NCBI RefSeq assembly: GCF_001748145.1
Contig: NZ_BCQA01000001.1
Location: 6,350,501-6,414,500 of the forward strand
Reading direction: 5' to 3'
Length of the DNA stretch: 64,000 nt
Source of the DNA: Bosea sp. BIWAKO-01
GTDB taxonomy: Bacteria; Pseudomonadota; Alphaproteobacteria; Rhizobiales; Beijerinckiaceae
The notes beneath the pieces were generated by a model. The model saw nothing but the letters and a program-made list of their open reading frames with translations. It was not told the DNA's origin and made no database searches. The position numbers and the translations under genes were made by a program. Shown piece by piece: positions 7,754 through 16,011 of this stretch (its first letter is position 1; every line of letters begins with the position of its first letter).

Positions 7754-9178
7754 ATGTCGAAAAATACTGAACTGCATTTTCAGGACGCGCGAGACATTGC
7801 CCGGGCCATCCGCGAACGCGACCTGACCTCGCGCCAGGTCACGCTGCATTTCCTCGATCGCATCGAACGAGCGTCGGGGTTGGGCGCCTATAGTGAGGTC
7901 ACTGCAGAACGCGCGCTGGCGCAAGCCGAGGCAGCCGATCGGTCGCTCGCGGCAGGCGAATTGACGGGACCATTTCATGGCGTGCCACTCGCGATCAAGG
8001 ATTCCGTGCAGTGGAAAGGCGTGAGCGCCACCCTGGGTTCGCTTTCGCGAATGGGGGAAGTCAGTTCGGAGACTGCCGCGGTGCTGCGCCTCATCGAAGC
8101 GCAGGGAATGGTCGTCCTTGGCAAGACGCGCATGACGGAGTTCGCCTTCGGTCTCTCCGGACAGAACCCGACCCAGGGCACACCGCGCAATCCATGGGAT
8201 GCGCGGCAGGTCCGTGCGCCGGGCGGATCCTCCAGCGGTTGCGGCGTTGCGGTGGCTGCGGGTCTGGCCCCATTGGCGCTCGGCGGCGACACTGGCGGCT
8301 CCGTACGGGCGCCGGCCGCGTTGAACGGACTTGTCGGTTACAAGCCCTCCTCCGGCATGATCAGCCGTGCAGGCTGCCTGCCCTTGTCTGAAACGCTCGA
8401 CGTGTTGGGTCCGGTCGCTCGAACGGTGGCCGACGCTCGCCTTTTCACCCAATTGCTCGCCCGGCCGGATGTCGACGATCCCGCTACACTGGCGCTTCCC
8501 GCGACGGCCTTCACAAGCCTGGCGGAGCCTTTGCCACGCGATGTGGGCCCGATCGCGGTACTCGATGCCCAGTGCTGGCCGGCCGAGCTGTCAGGCCAGC
8601 CCCTTGGCGCCTGGCACAGAACGATGGAGCGGCTGTCGGAGGCCGGATTCACACCGACGCCATGGCAGCCGCCGGCGGGCCTGTCCTTCCGGCGCATGGC
8701 CGAGGACAATTCCCTTGTGCTCGCCTACGAGGCCTATCGACATTACGGCGCCCTCGCCGAAGACCCCGATCAGCCGCTTTGGGACGTGGTGCGCGCTCGC
8801 ATCGCTGCCGGCGGCCGGATTACCGATTCTGCCTACGACGCCGCATTGGCGCGCCGCCGTGCTGACATGACCGCATTCGCCCGTGCGATGGAGCACTGGG
8901 ATGCCCTGCTTATGCCGGCCTGTGATCAAGCGGCCCAGACCATGGACGAGGCGGACATGCGTCACGCGGGCCTGGGGGCGCTTCTGCGCCCGGCCAATTT
9001 CCTCGGAGCACCGGCAATCGCCTTGCCGTCGGGGTTCGATGAGGCAGGCCTGCCGCTCTCCGGGCAGTTGATTGCGCCGGCGGGCCGCGATGCGTCCCTT
9101 CTGGACTGCGCCGCCGCCCTGGAGCCGCTCCTTGCCAACGATCGGCCCGTGCCGGATTTGTCGGCCTGGAGGTTGTGA
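7754..9178 (+). CDS. amidase-signature family hydrolase
   Basis: This 474-aa cytosolic enzyme belongs to the amidase signature family, which hydrolyses amides by a Ser-cisSer-Lys triad. The parts are visible: Lys82 in PLAIKDSVQ, the cis-Ser in APGGSSSGCG (around Ser159-160), and the nucleophile Ser183 in GGDTGGSVR. The closing segment NFLGAPAIALPSGF is also typical. Substrates in this family range from small amides to ureas and aryl-amides, so the substrate cannot be named. Its position behind an MHS transporter and the Lrp-type regulator suggests a catabolic role. A longer upstream in-frame extension is Arg/His/Pro-rich and was discarded. Confidence 0.87.
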   Translation: MSKNTELHFQDARDIARAIRERDLTSRQVTLHFLDRIERASGLGAYSEVTAERALAQAEAADRSLAAGELTGPFHGVPLAIKDSVQWKGVSATLGSLSRMGEVSSETAAVLRLIEAQGMVVLGKTRMTEFAFGLSGQNPTQGTPRNPWDARQVRAPGGSSSGCGVAVAAGLAPLALGGDTGGSVRAPAALNGLVGYKPSSGMISRAGCLPLSETLDVLGPVARTVADARLFTQLLARPDVDDPATLALPATAFTSLAEPLPRDVGPIAVLDAQCWPAELSGQPLGAWHRTMERLSEAGFTPTPWQPPAGLSFRRMAEDNSLVLAYEAYRHYGALAEDPDQPLWDVVRARIAAGGRITDSAYDAALARRRADMTAFARAMEHWDALLMPACDQAAQTMDEADMRHAGLGALLRPANFLGAPAIALPSGFDEAGLPLSGQLIAPAGRDASLLDCAAALEPLLANDRPVPDLSAWRL

Positions 9179-9302
9179 GCATCCAGGCGAGCCCACCCTG
9201 CGCGTGCGACCGTCTCTGTCGACTTGCCGGGAAGCAGACGTTCCCAGCGTCAGGGACGGGCCAGCGCATAGCCGCCCAATGCTTCACCGCATCAACGCCA
9301 CC

Positions 9303-9989
9303 CTATCGCGCCTGATCGCGGCCCTGCCGCTGCTCCACTGAGGCGATATAGGCGTCGCGCGAGGGGCGCAGATGGTCGCGGCAGAGCTGGACCAGCCCGG
9401 CCCGGTCGCCGGCCTCGAGCGCGGCGATCATCGCCCAATGCTCGGCGCAGGCCAGCGCCAGATGCGCCGGGTTTGCCGCCGTGATCGAACGGGCGCCATG
9501 AACCTTCTGCGCCATCATCTGGATCAGCTCGACGAGATGCGGATTGCCGCAGGCGGCAAAGAGCGCCTCGTGAAACGCCATATTGGCGCGGAAGGCCGCA
9601 CGCGCGTCGGCATCGGTGACCGCGGCCGCATGGACGCCCTGAATGGCTTTCAGCCGCGAGACGATCTCGGAGCCGGCCGGCAGCGGAATCTGCTGCGCGG
9701 CCAAGGTCTCCAGCGCCTCACGCACCGAATAGATCTGGCGCACCTCTTGCGGCTCCAGCAGCCTGACGGCTGCGCCCTTGTTCGGCACGCGCTCGACCAG
9801 GCCGACCCGCTCCAGCTCGGCCAGCGCCTCGCGCACGACATGGCGCTTCACCTCGAGCCGAGCAGCGATGTCCTCCTCGATCAGGCGCTCGCGCGGCAGC
9901 AGCCAGCCGAGCACGATCTCCTCCTCGAGGGCATCCGCCACCATGCGGGTGCGATCGGCGGCGGCAGGCTTCAGCGCGAGGACGGACAT
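9303..9989 (-). CDS. GntR-family (FadR/FCD) transcriptional regulator
   Basis: This 228-aa regulator has an N-terminal winged helix (residues about 15-75: LPRERLIEEDIAARLEVKRH, then REALAELERVGLV) and a C-terminal FCD ligand domain with its metal-binding pattern (FHEALFAACGNPHLVELI and a later AEHWAMIAALEAGD). FCD regulators usually respond to organic or sugar acids and repress a neighbouring operon. It is transcribed away from the dehydratase and Bug-type genes, and a perfect dyad lies in the shared promoter. Part of this gene is duplicated as a remnant at 4752-5010. Confidence 0.9.
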   Translation of the reverse strand: MSVLALKPAAADRTRMVADALEEEIVLGWLLPRERLIEEDIAARLEVKRHVVREALAELERVGLVERVPNKGAAVRLLEPQEVRQIYSVREALETLAAQQIPLPAGSEIVSRLKAIQGVHAAAVTDADARAAFRANMAFHEALFAACGNPHLVELIQMMAQKVHGARSITAANPAHLALACAEHWAMIAALEAGDRAGLVQLCRDHLRPSRDAYIASVEQRQGRDQAR

Positions 9990-10016
9990 GCGACTTATTC
10001 CAACTCCAACATAATT

Positions 10017-10034
10017 GTTGACAATCCTGTCAAC
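10017..10034. promoter_or_regulatory. candidate GntR operator between divergent genes
   Basis: A perfect 7-bp dyad, GTTGACA-ATCC-TGTCAAC, lies between the GntR gene and the dehydratase gene. The left half also contains TTGACA, a consensus -35 hexamer on the plus strand. Binding there would block the dehydratase promoter. Assignment to this regulator is inferred from position and symmetry. Confidence 0.55.
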
Positions 10035-10053
10035 GACGACCCCTCATCATGTC

Positions 10054-11793
10054 ATGACGAGCACCAATGACAAGACGGCCCCCGCCAAACTGGCCCCGCG
10101 CGGCATGCGCCGCAATCTCGCCAGCTATGGCGATCCGGGTTTTTCGCTGTTCCTGCGCAAGGCCTTCATCAAGGCGGCCGGCTTTTCCGACGATGCGCTC
10201 GACCGGCCGATCATCGGCATCACCAACACCTTCAGCGACTTCAACCCCTGTCACGGCAATGTTCCGCGCCTGATCGAGGCGGTGAAGCGCGGCGTCATGC
10301 TCGCCGGCGGCCTGCCGATGGAGTTCCCGACCGTCTCGATCCACGAGTCGTTCTCGAACCCGACCTCGATGTTCCTGCGCAACCTGATGGCGATCGACAC
10401 CGAGGAGATGATCCGCGCCCAGCCGATGGATTCGGTCGTGCTGATCGGCGGCTGCGACAAGACCGTGCCGGCGCAGCTGATGGGCGCGGTCTCGGCCGAT
10501 ATCCCCGCGATCCAGCTCATCACCGGCCCGATGCTGGTCGGCCATCACAAGGGCGAGATCCTCGGCGCCTGCACGGATTGCCGCAGGCTCTGGGGCCAGC
10601 ACCGGGCCGGCACGATCGACGAGGCCGAGATCGAGGTCCTGAGCGGCAGGCTCGCGCCGACGCAAGGCACCTGCATGGTCATGGGCACGGCCAGCACCAT
10701 GGGCTGCCTGGTCGAGGCGCTCGGCATCGCGCTGCCCGGCACCGGCACGATCCCAGCGACCCATGCCGACCGCATCCGCGCCGCCGAAGCCAGCGGCAGG
10801 CAGGCCGTCGCGTTGGCCAAGGGCGGCGAGAGCTCACGTGGATTGCGGCCGAGCGAATTGCTGACCGAGACCGCCTTCCGCAACGCCATGGTGGTGCTGC
10901 AGGCGATCGGCGGCTCGACCAACGGGCTCGTCCATCTCGCGGCCATCGCGCGGCGCGCCGGCTTGAGCATCGATCTCGAGGAGTTCGACGCGATCGGCCG
11001 CGCCGTGCCGGTGCTGATCGATCTGAAGCCGTCGGGCGATCATTACATGGAGCATTTCCACTGGGCCGGCGGCGTGCCGAAGCTGATGAAGGAGCTGCGC
11101 GCGCATCTGGCGCTCGACGCCATCACCATCAGCGGCCAGACCATCGGCGAGATCGCGGAGGCTGCCGAAGAGGTGCCGAACCAGACGATCATCCGCAGCG
11201 CCGCAAACCCGCTCAAGCAGACCGGCGGCATGGCCGTGCTGCGCGGCAACCTGGCGCCGGGCGGCGCGGTGATCAAGCATTCGGCCGCCTCTCCTGCCCT
11301 GCTCCAGCATACCGGCCGGGCCGTGGTCTTCGACTCCGTCGAGGACATGGTGACGCGCATGGATGATCCCGCGCTCGATGTCAGCGCCGATGACGTGCTC
11401 GTGCTGCGCAATGCCGGCCCCAAGGGCGCGCCCGGCATGCCCGAGGCCGGCTATCTGCCGATCCCGAAGAAGCTGGCCCAGGCCGGCGTCAAGGACATGG
11501 TGCGGATTTCGGATGCCCGCATGAGCGGCACCGCCTTCGGCACGATCGTGCTGCACATCACGCCGGAATCGGCGGTGGGCGGCCCGCTCGGGCTCGTCCG
11601 CGACGGCGACCTGATCAGGCTCAACGTGCCCGCCCGCCAGATCGAACTCTTGGTCGAGGCGGCCGAGCTCGACCGCCGCAGGGCAGAATGGCAGGCGCCC
11701 GCCCATCTCAGCGAGCCCTCGCGCGGCTATCGCGGGCTCTATCTGAAAAGCGTCCTCCAGGCCGACGAAGGCTGCGATTTCGACTTCTGCTGA
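10054..11793 (+). CDS. IlvD/Edd-family dehydratase (probable sugar-acid dehydratase)
   Basis: This 579-aa protein is an iron-sulfur dehydratase of the IlvD/Edd family, which removes water from dihydroxy or sugar acids to give 2-keto acids. Candidate cluster cysteines and metal-binding residues occur in FNPCHGNVP, IGGCDKTVPAQ and TQGTCMVMGTAS; the KHSAAS and DARMSGTAFGT segments are also family hallmarks. The C-terminal VLQADEGCDFDFC resembles arabinonate/xylonate dehydratase-like members more than biosynthetic IlvD. Next to an FCD regulator and a solute-binding protein, a catabolic sugar-acid role is likely. The ATG at 10054 was chosen because the earlier ATG would place the operator dyad inside the coding region. 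Confidence 0.85.
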   Translation: MTSTNDKTAPAKLAPRGMRRNLASYGDPGFSLFLRKAFIKAAGFSDDALDRPIIGITNTFSDFNPCHGNVPRLIEAVKRGVMLAGGLPMEFPTVSIHESFSNPTSMFLRNLMAIDTEEMIRAQPMDSVVLIGGCDKTVPAQLMGAVSADIPAIQLITGPMLVGHHKGEILGACTDCRRLWGQHRAGTIDEAEIEVLSGRLAPTQGTCMVMGTASTMGCLVEALGIALPGTGTIPATHADRIRAAEASGRQAVALAKGGESSRGLRPSELLTETAFRNAMVVLQAIGGSTNGLVHLAAIARRAGLSIDLEEFDAIGRAVPVLIDLKPSGDHYMEHFHWAGGVPKLMKELRAHLALDAITISGQTIGEIAEAAEEVPNQTIIRSAANPLKQTGGMAVLRGNLAPGGAVIKHSAASPALLQHTGRAVVFDSVEDMVTRMDDPALDVSADDVLVLRNAGPKGAPGMPEAGYLPIPKKLAQAGVKDMVRISDARMSGTAFGTIVLHITPESAVGGPLGLVRDGDLIRLNVPARQIELLVEAAELDRRRAEWQAPAHLSEPSRGYRGLYLKSVLQADEGCDFDFC

Positions 11794-11872
11794 CCGGCCG
11801 CAGCGCGGCTCAAGACAAGCGATGCAGGGCCGGACGAACCGGCCCGCAGCCCAACCCGGAGGACACTGCCCG

Positions 11873-12862
11873 ATGCTGAAACGCGCCTTTCTCGGCGGCA
11901 CGCTCGCCGCTCTCTCGCTTGCCGGTCTCTCGCTTGCCCTTGCCGGTCCCGCAGGCGCCCAGGCCTATCCGCAACGGCCGGTCACGCTGCTCGTGCCCTA
12001 TGCGCCGGGCGGGGCGACCGACATCATCGGCCGCGTCATCGCCGAGGAACTCTCGCAGACGATCGGCCAGCGCGTCATCGTCGAGAACCGCGCCGGCGCA
12101 GCCGGCAGCGTCGGCGCGGCTGCCGTCGCCCGCTCCCAGCCCGATGGCTATCTGCTGCTGATGGGCGCGCTCACCAGCCACTCGATCAATATGGGGCTGC
12201 AGGCCAAGCCCGGCTTCGACCTGAAGAAGGATTTCGCGCCGGTCACCCTCGCCGGCACGGTCGGTCTCGCGCTCGTCGTCCACCCCTCCGTACAGGCGAA
12301 GACGGTCCCCGAGCTGATCGCGCTCGCAAAGGCCAAGCCCGAGGACTTCAACTACGCCTCCTCCGGCAATGGCTCGCCGCAGCATCTGGCCGGCGAGATG
12401 TTCAATGCGCGCGCCGGGACGAAGCTCGGTCATGTGCCCTATCGCGGCAGCGGCCCGGCGATGACCGACATGATCGGCGGCCAGGTCAAGGTGATGTTCG
12501 ACACGATTCCCTCCGTGCTCCAGCATGTGAATGCGGGCTCGCTGAAGGCGATCGCCACCACCGGCCGCGAGCCCTCGCCCTTCATGCCGGATTATCCGAC
12601 CGCGATCGCGCAGGGGCTGCCCGATTTCGAGATCGGCTCCTGGTTCGGGGTGCTCGCCCCGGCCGGCACGCCGCAGCCGATCATCGACAAGCTCAACGCC
12701 GAGATCGTCAAGGCGCTGAAGAGCCCCAAGGCGCTGGAAGCGATGAAGCTGCAGGGCGTGACGCCAAAGCCCGGCACGCCGACGGAGGCCGCCGCGCTGA
12801 TCGACAGCGAGATGCAGAAATGGAGCGACCTGATCAAGGCGACCGGGCTCAAGCCCGAATAG
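11873..12862 (+). CDS. Bug/TctC-family periplasmic solute-binding protein
   Basis: This 329-aa exported protein has a signal peptide (LAALSLAGLSLALAGPAGAQ) and then the tripartite tricarboxylate transporter receptor fold: YPQRPVTLLVPYAPGGATDI at the mature N-terminus, VIVENRAGAAG, and the VPYRGSGPAMTDMIGGQV motif. GGAGG about 9 bases before the ATG supports the start. These receptors bind carboxylates and normally work with TctA/TctB membrane subunits, but no such genes are visible here, so it is an orphan receptor or uses a distant transporter. It lies 79 bp behind the dehydratase and is probably co-transcribed. Confidence 0.9.
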   Translation: MLKRAFLGGTLAALSLAGLSLALAGPAGAQAYPQRPVTLLVPYAPGGATDIIGRVIAEELSQTIGQRVIVENRAGAAGSVGAAAVARSQPDGYLLLMGALTSHSINMGLQAKPGFDLKKDFAPVTLAGTVGLALVVHPSVQAKTVPELIALAKAKPEDFNYASSGNGSPQHLAGEMFNARAGTKLGHVPYRGSGPAMTDMIGGQVKVMFDTIPSVLQHVNAGSLKAIATTGREPSPFMPDYPTAIAQGLPDFEIGSWFGVLAPAGTPQPIIDKLNAEIVKALKSPKALEAMKLQGVTPKPGTPTEAAALIDSEMQKWSDLIKATGLKPE

Positions 12863-12873
12863 CGGCGCGTGCC

Positions 12874-12898
12874 CTGCCCCCGCGTCGCGCCGGGGCAG
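12874..12898 (+). terminator. GC-rich hairpin after the Bug gene
   Basis: The arms CTGCCCC (12874-12880) and GGGGCAG (12892-12898) are perfect complements 11 bases downstream of the stop codon. The short interior is also partly self-complementary. There is no U-tract, so termination efficiency is uncertain. Confidence 0.4.
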
Positions 12899-12985
12899 CC
12901 GACCCCGACATCCATCGCGGCGCCCGGCGCTCCATGATGGAATGAGAATCGGCGCGGCGCTGGATGTTTAGCCCCGGCATGGGCG

Positions 12986-13711
12986 TCAGTTCGTGCCGGC
13001 GATGATCTCAAAGGGCTCGCCGCGCCTCACGCGCTCGAGCTCAGCATAGACAGACGCGTATCCGACCCGCCTGGCCCATAGCGCGGTTTCAGCCTTTGCG
13101 AACGCGTAGTTTCTGGTCAATTGCCGGTCGTCCGGAACGAAGAATTCACGGGGCGACCGCAGCGCCCGCACGGATTTCGTCTCGACATTTGCCCCGCCCG
13201 GCATGTCGTAGTCCGGCCTGAAATCAACCTGCATCGCAAGGCCCTCGTCGAACCATGTCGGGAGGTCGGTGTATCTGGCCCAGATTCCGATCCGATCGGC
13301 GATTTCGGCATGCATCAATTCATGCGCGACGACGTCGATGGTCTGCCCTTTGGGTCCGATCAGAACACAGGTTCTTGCGCCGATGAACTCGGTGCTGCCG
13401 TAGACGTTGAGCCGGAACGGCCAAAAGCCTGTCGCGTCATTGAAGAACACGACGATCGGGGCCGATCGAGGTTCTCCAAAGATCTCTCCGATCCTGCCCT
13501 TGGCGTCTGACAGTAGGCGCTGAACCGTCGCTGGGTGATCTGGATCGGACGCGCTGTACTCGACCAAAGTCCCGTCATGCAGCCGGCTCAGCGGCATGAT
13601 GCCGGAGGCGGCACAGAGCGCGGCGCCGGGGTTTGCGACAGCATAGCCGGTCACGCCAAGCCCGGACGCGAAGACGAGGGCAGCAAGAACCGTCGAAACC
13701 TTAGGGCGCAA
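12986..13711 (-). CDS. exported gluzincin-like zinc metallopeptidase
   Basis: This 241-aa protein has a signal or anchor segment near the start (STVLAALVFASGLGVTGYAV) and a zinc-peptidase site: VVAHELMHAEIAD gives HExxH, and about 20 residues later LPTWFDEGLA supplies the third ligand Glu, the MA-clan arrangement. It may be periplasmic and could process proteins or peptidoglycan; no closer family is recognised. A TTG at 13711 preceded by GGGAG was chosen as the start. The open frame continues upstream to 13900, but that part is Arg/Cys-rich and lacks a translation signal. Confidence 0.65.
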   Translation of the reverse strand: MRPKVSTVLAALVFASGLGVTGYAVANPGAALCAASGIMPLSRLHDGTLVEYSASDPDHPATVQRLLSDAKGRIGEIFGEPRSAPIVVFFNDATGFWPFRLNVYGSTEFIGARTCVLIGPKGQTIDVVAHELMHAEIADRIGIWARYTDLPTWFDEGLAMQVDFRPDYDMPGGANVETKSVRALRSPREFFVPDDRQLTRNYAFAKAETALWARRVGYASVYAELERVRRGEPFEIIAGTN

Positions 13712-13895
13712 GATCGACTCCCATGGGTGGAACCACCAATCAGACCTGTTCGTCGAAAAATCCTGCCGCGAATAGCGACGACGACATATTGAGCAAAGCA
13801 GTCGTGACGGAACAGCGCAAACAGTGACCTCTACGTCACGGCCCTCCAAAACGGCATCTGGCGGGACTGTGCGATGTCTCGGCGGCCGTCTATTC

Positions 13896-13911
13896 GTCAA
13901 CCTTGGTTGAC
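13896..13911. promoter_or_regulatory. dyad operator upstream of the HTH/Clp-N pair
   Basis: A perfect dyad, GTCAACC-TT-GGTTGAC, lies 31 bp before the HTH gene. A third half-site, GTTGAC, occurs at 13934-13939 next to the start codon. The arrangement suggests autoregulation by the encoded HTH protein. The TTGACA-like half also resembles a -35 box. Confidence 0.55.
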
Positions 13912-13941
13912 ATGACCGTTGCCGTCAGCGAGAGTTGACGA

Positions 13942-14163
13942 ATGGATGGCCTCGGTAAACTGCCGACTCCGGATGAACCTGAAGAGGCATTGGCCGCTGT
14001 GGTGGCCCTGCGTCATTTGGCTGACCAGTTGGAGCGGCAGGCAGTCAGGTCGGCCCTGCGCCAAGGCTGGTCCTGGGCGAAGATCGCCCAGGCGCTGGGC
14101 GTTACCAAACAGGCCGCTCACAAGCGGCTGTCCAGCATCTCAGCGGCGGATGATTCCACGTAG
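13942..14163 (+). CDS. small helix-turn-helix regulator
   Basis: This 73-aa protein is little more than a DNA-binding domain. An N-terminal acidic helix (DEPEEALAAVVALRHLADQL) is followed by the helix-turn-helix SALRQGWSWAKIAQALGVTK and recognition helix QAAHKRLSSI. It has no ligand or oligomerisation domain beyond the first helix, which could mediate dimerisation. It is followed after 9 bases by a Clp N-domain protein gene whose ribosome site overlaps its stop region, so the two form an operon. Similar HTH plus Clp-N pairs are, as I recall, known mainly from actinobacteria. A role in stress response is inference. Confidence 0.75.
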   Translation: MDGLGKLPTPDEPEEALAAVVALRHLADQLERQAVRSALRQGWSWAKIAQALGVTKQAAHKRLSSISAADDST

Positions 14164-14172
14164 GAGTTTTCA

Positions 14173-14703
14173 GTGCTCGATAAGATCAGGAAGCGCATCG
14201 CAACCATGGGCACGATCAAGACCCTGTGCGAGGAAGCGGAAAAGCACGCCTTGCGCGAAGGCATCCCCAAGCCTGGCGCCGAGCATTTCCTGCTCGCCGC
14301 GATTGATCTGCCGGATGGCACGGCGAAGCTGGCTTTCGCGAAGCTTGGAGCGGACGCCTCGGCTTTCAGGGCAGCGATCCAGCGCCAATATGAAGATGCG
14401 TTGGGCCGTATCGGGCTTGATCCGCAAGCGCTCGCTCGTCCCTCCCCGGAGAACGCGACCGGCGAACGTCACGGCGTCTACAGCGCCGCCGCGTCTGGTC
14501 AGGAGGTGATGCAGGCCCTGGCCGCCGACAGGACGAGGCACAAGCCCTTGCTCGGAGCCCATGTCATCGTCGCCGTTGCCGAGATCGAGCACGGTGTCGC
14601 CGCGCGCGCATTGCGCGCGATGCAGATCGACCGCGCCGCGCTGAAGCGAGCCGCCGAGGCTGTCATCGAAGTCTCTTCTGCGGTCCAACAGCGCTCGGCC
14701 TAG
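14173..14703 (+). CDS. stand-alone Clp N-terminal-domain protein
   Basis: This 176-aa protein carries two Clp_N repeats (about residues 14-65, LCEEAEKHALREGIPKPGAE, and about 95-165, AASGQEVMQALAADR then LLGAHVIVAVAE) but no AAA+ ATPase domain. In ClpA, ClpB and ClpC the N-domain recruits substrates or adaptors. A free N-domain could sequester adaptors, present substrates, or sense damaged protein. The GTG start is set by TAGGAG 7 bases upstream. It is co-transcribed with the small HTH gene, possibly as a regulator-sensor pair; that link is inferred. Confidence 0.75.
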   Translation: MLDKIRKRIATMGTIKTLCEEAEKHALREGIPKPGAEHFLLAAIDLPDGTAKLAFAKLGADASAFRAAIQRQYEDALGRIGLDPQALARPSPENATGERHGVYSAAASGQEVMQALAADRTRHKPLLGAHVIVAVAEIEHGVAARALRAMQIDRAALKRAAEAVIEVSSAVQQRSA

Positions 14704-15266
14704 CCGACCCGTTCGCACGTCCCTTCCGTTCGGGGTCATGGCGGCTCCGGCAGAAGGGCAGCCGGGGTGCCGTAAACTCAGTGCCCACTCAGGGACTGAA
14801 GTGGCGGATCGCGTGGGATTCGAACGGCCATGCCCAGGTCGCTTGCTGCCTGTCGCTTTCGCTGGATAGATCGACTCTGTGGAATTCTCATGTGGGCGTG
14901 ACTGCAACGCCCCAGACCGCAAACCTATGCGCATTCCGCCCACGTGGATCGCTTCGCCATTGGCCATTTCGCTGCTCGGCCTGACCATTGGCGCAAGGGC
15001 GGCAGGGCTTGGTCACCTTGTGTTCGATGCTGTTGGCCAGGCAAACGCAGTTGAACATCTGCGGGCCCACTGCTGAAAAACGCCATCGGGTTCTGCGACA
15101 GGTGTGATCGACTTAGCGTCACGGCTCCTCCGGCATCGTCACCGACGATGGGCGTCCTGATGCCCCGGCGATGCCGGCCAATGATCGTTTTGCTACGACC
15201 AAAGTTCGATTGTTGCCGTATTTGCCTGTGCCTAGGTTGGCCCATGTGGCAAGCGAGGACTGTGTT
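14704..15266. other. intergenic region with one dispersed repeat copy
   Basis: No gene is recognised in these 563 bp. A segment at 14804-14862 is repeated imperfectly at 15775-15832. Short open frames here have no translation signals or known motifs. Confidence 0.5.
14804..14862 (+). repeat. dispersed repeat, copy A
   Basis: This segment runs from GCGGATCGCG through GGATTCGAAC to GCTTTCGC. It aligns over its full length with copy B at 15775-15832 with one inserted base and about 10 substitutions in the second half. Both copies lie between genes. The GGATTCGAAC core resembles the complement of a tRNA T-arm, but no cloverleaf can be drawn around it. Confidence 0.5.
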
Positions 15267-15695
15267 ATGTCAGCCGATGCTTTTGCCGTCGCCGGTATCG
15301 TGGCCGTATTGCTTCCAACCCTATACTTTCTCATCGCGTCGCCGACCTTCCTTCTCGGAAATTTCGACGACCCGGTTGTCACCTGGCTGTTGCGGGGCCT
15401 GTTCAGCGTTCATTTCCGATTGATCTGCATTGGCTCGGTCATTGGAATTGTCGCCTTCATGATAGCCGGCCGTCCGATTTTCGCTCTCGGCCTGGCGGTG
15501 ATAGCGAGCTTGGCGCTCGCGATACGGAGTTGGTTCCTGCGGAACATCGATGCCGAACTGTCCGCCCGCGACGCCGGCGATGCGCAGGCGGTCCATCGAC
15601 TGCGCGGACTGCATTGGCGGGCCATGGCGTTCAACGCCACGCAGTTTGTCGTGATCGTCGCCGTTACGCCGCTTGTATTCGGCACGTCGATTTGA
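15267..15695 (+). CDS. small integral membrane protein of unknown function
   Basis: This 142-aa protein has four hydrophobic segments (AVAGIVAVLLPTLYFLIASP, LICIGSVIGIVAFMIAG, IFALGLAVIASLALAI, and NATQFVVIVAVTPLVF) and a soluble loop between the third and fourth (RNIDAELSARDAGDAQAVHR). No family is recognised. The ATG at 15267 was chosen because the hydrophobic region begins directly after it; an open frame extends about 96 bases further upstream. It stands alone between two repeat copies. Confidence 0.6.
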   Translation: MSADAFAVAGIVAVLLPTLYFLIASPTFLLGNFDDPVVTWLLRGLFSVHFRLICIGSVIGIVAFMIAGRPIFALGLAVIASLALAIRSWFLRNIDAELSARDAGDAQAVHRLRGLHWRAMAFNATQFVVIVAVTPLVFGTSI

Positions 15696-16011
15696 GCGGC
15701 CAGTCCTGGCTTAAGCCCAAACATCCAAGCGCATCACCCAAGCGCTGGCCGACCGCGACTGCCGGCAGCGCTTTGCGGATCGCGGGGATTCGAACTGCTC
15801 TATCCAAGTCGTTCGCTGGCTGTAGCTTTCGCCGAACTGTAGATCCCCCTCTATCCGTTCGGACGGAGGGGCGGCGATCCAGCTCCTTGTCCAGGCATCG
15901 GATTTTTGCGGAGAGCCGGATTCCCCTTTTCGATGCGATGCTCTAGGCCCGAAGCGGTGGCGCCAGCGCGAGCTTGCGGCCCTCAACGCTGCCCTTGAGA
16001 GCGAGAGCATC
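15696..16011. other. intergenic region rich in repeats
   Basis: No gene is seen in these 316 bp. They hold dispersed repeat copy B, a hairpin whose arms CCCCTC and GAGGGG lie near 15845-15871, and a decayed-looking palindromic element around 15898-15946 that begins GCATCG and ends CGATGCGATGC. These may terminate the membrane-protein gene upstream of the dehydrogenase. Confidence 0.45.
15775..15832 (+). repeat. dispersed repeat, copy B
   Basis: This is the second copy of the repeat described at 14804-14862, about 970 bp away in the same orientation. The first 20 bases are identical apart from one missing T. The following 37 positions match at about 27. Confidence 0.5.

Noticed and set aside
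15776-15857. Possible tRNA on the minus strand around a TTCGAAT loop
   Set aside because: Seven-base ends can be paired at six positions, but the T-arm stem does not pair, no D-arm motif is present, and no anticodon arm can be drawn. Copy A at 14804 fails in the same way.
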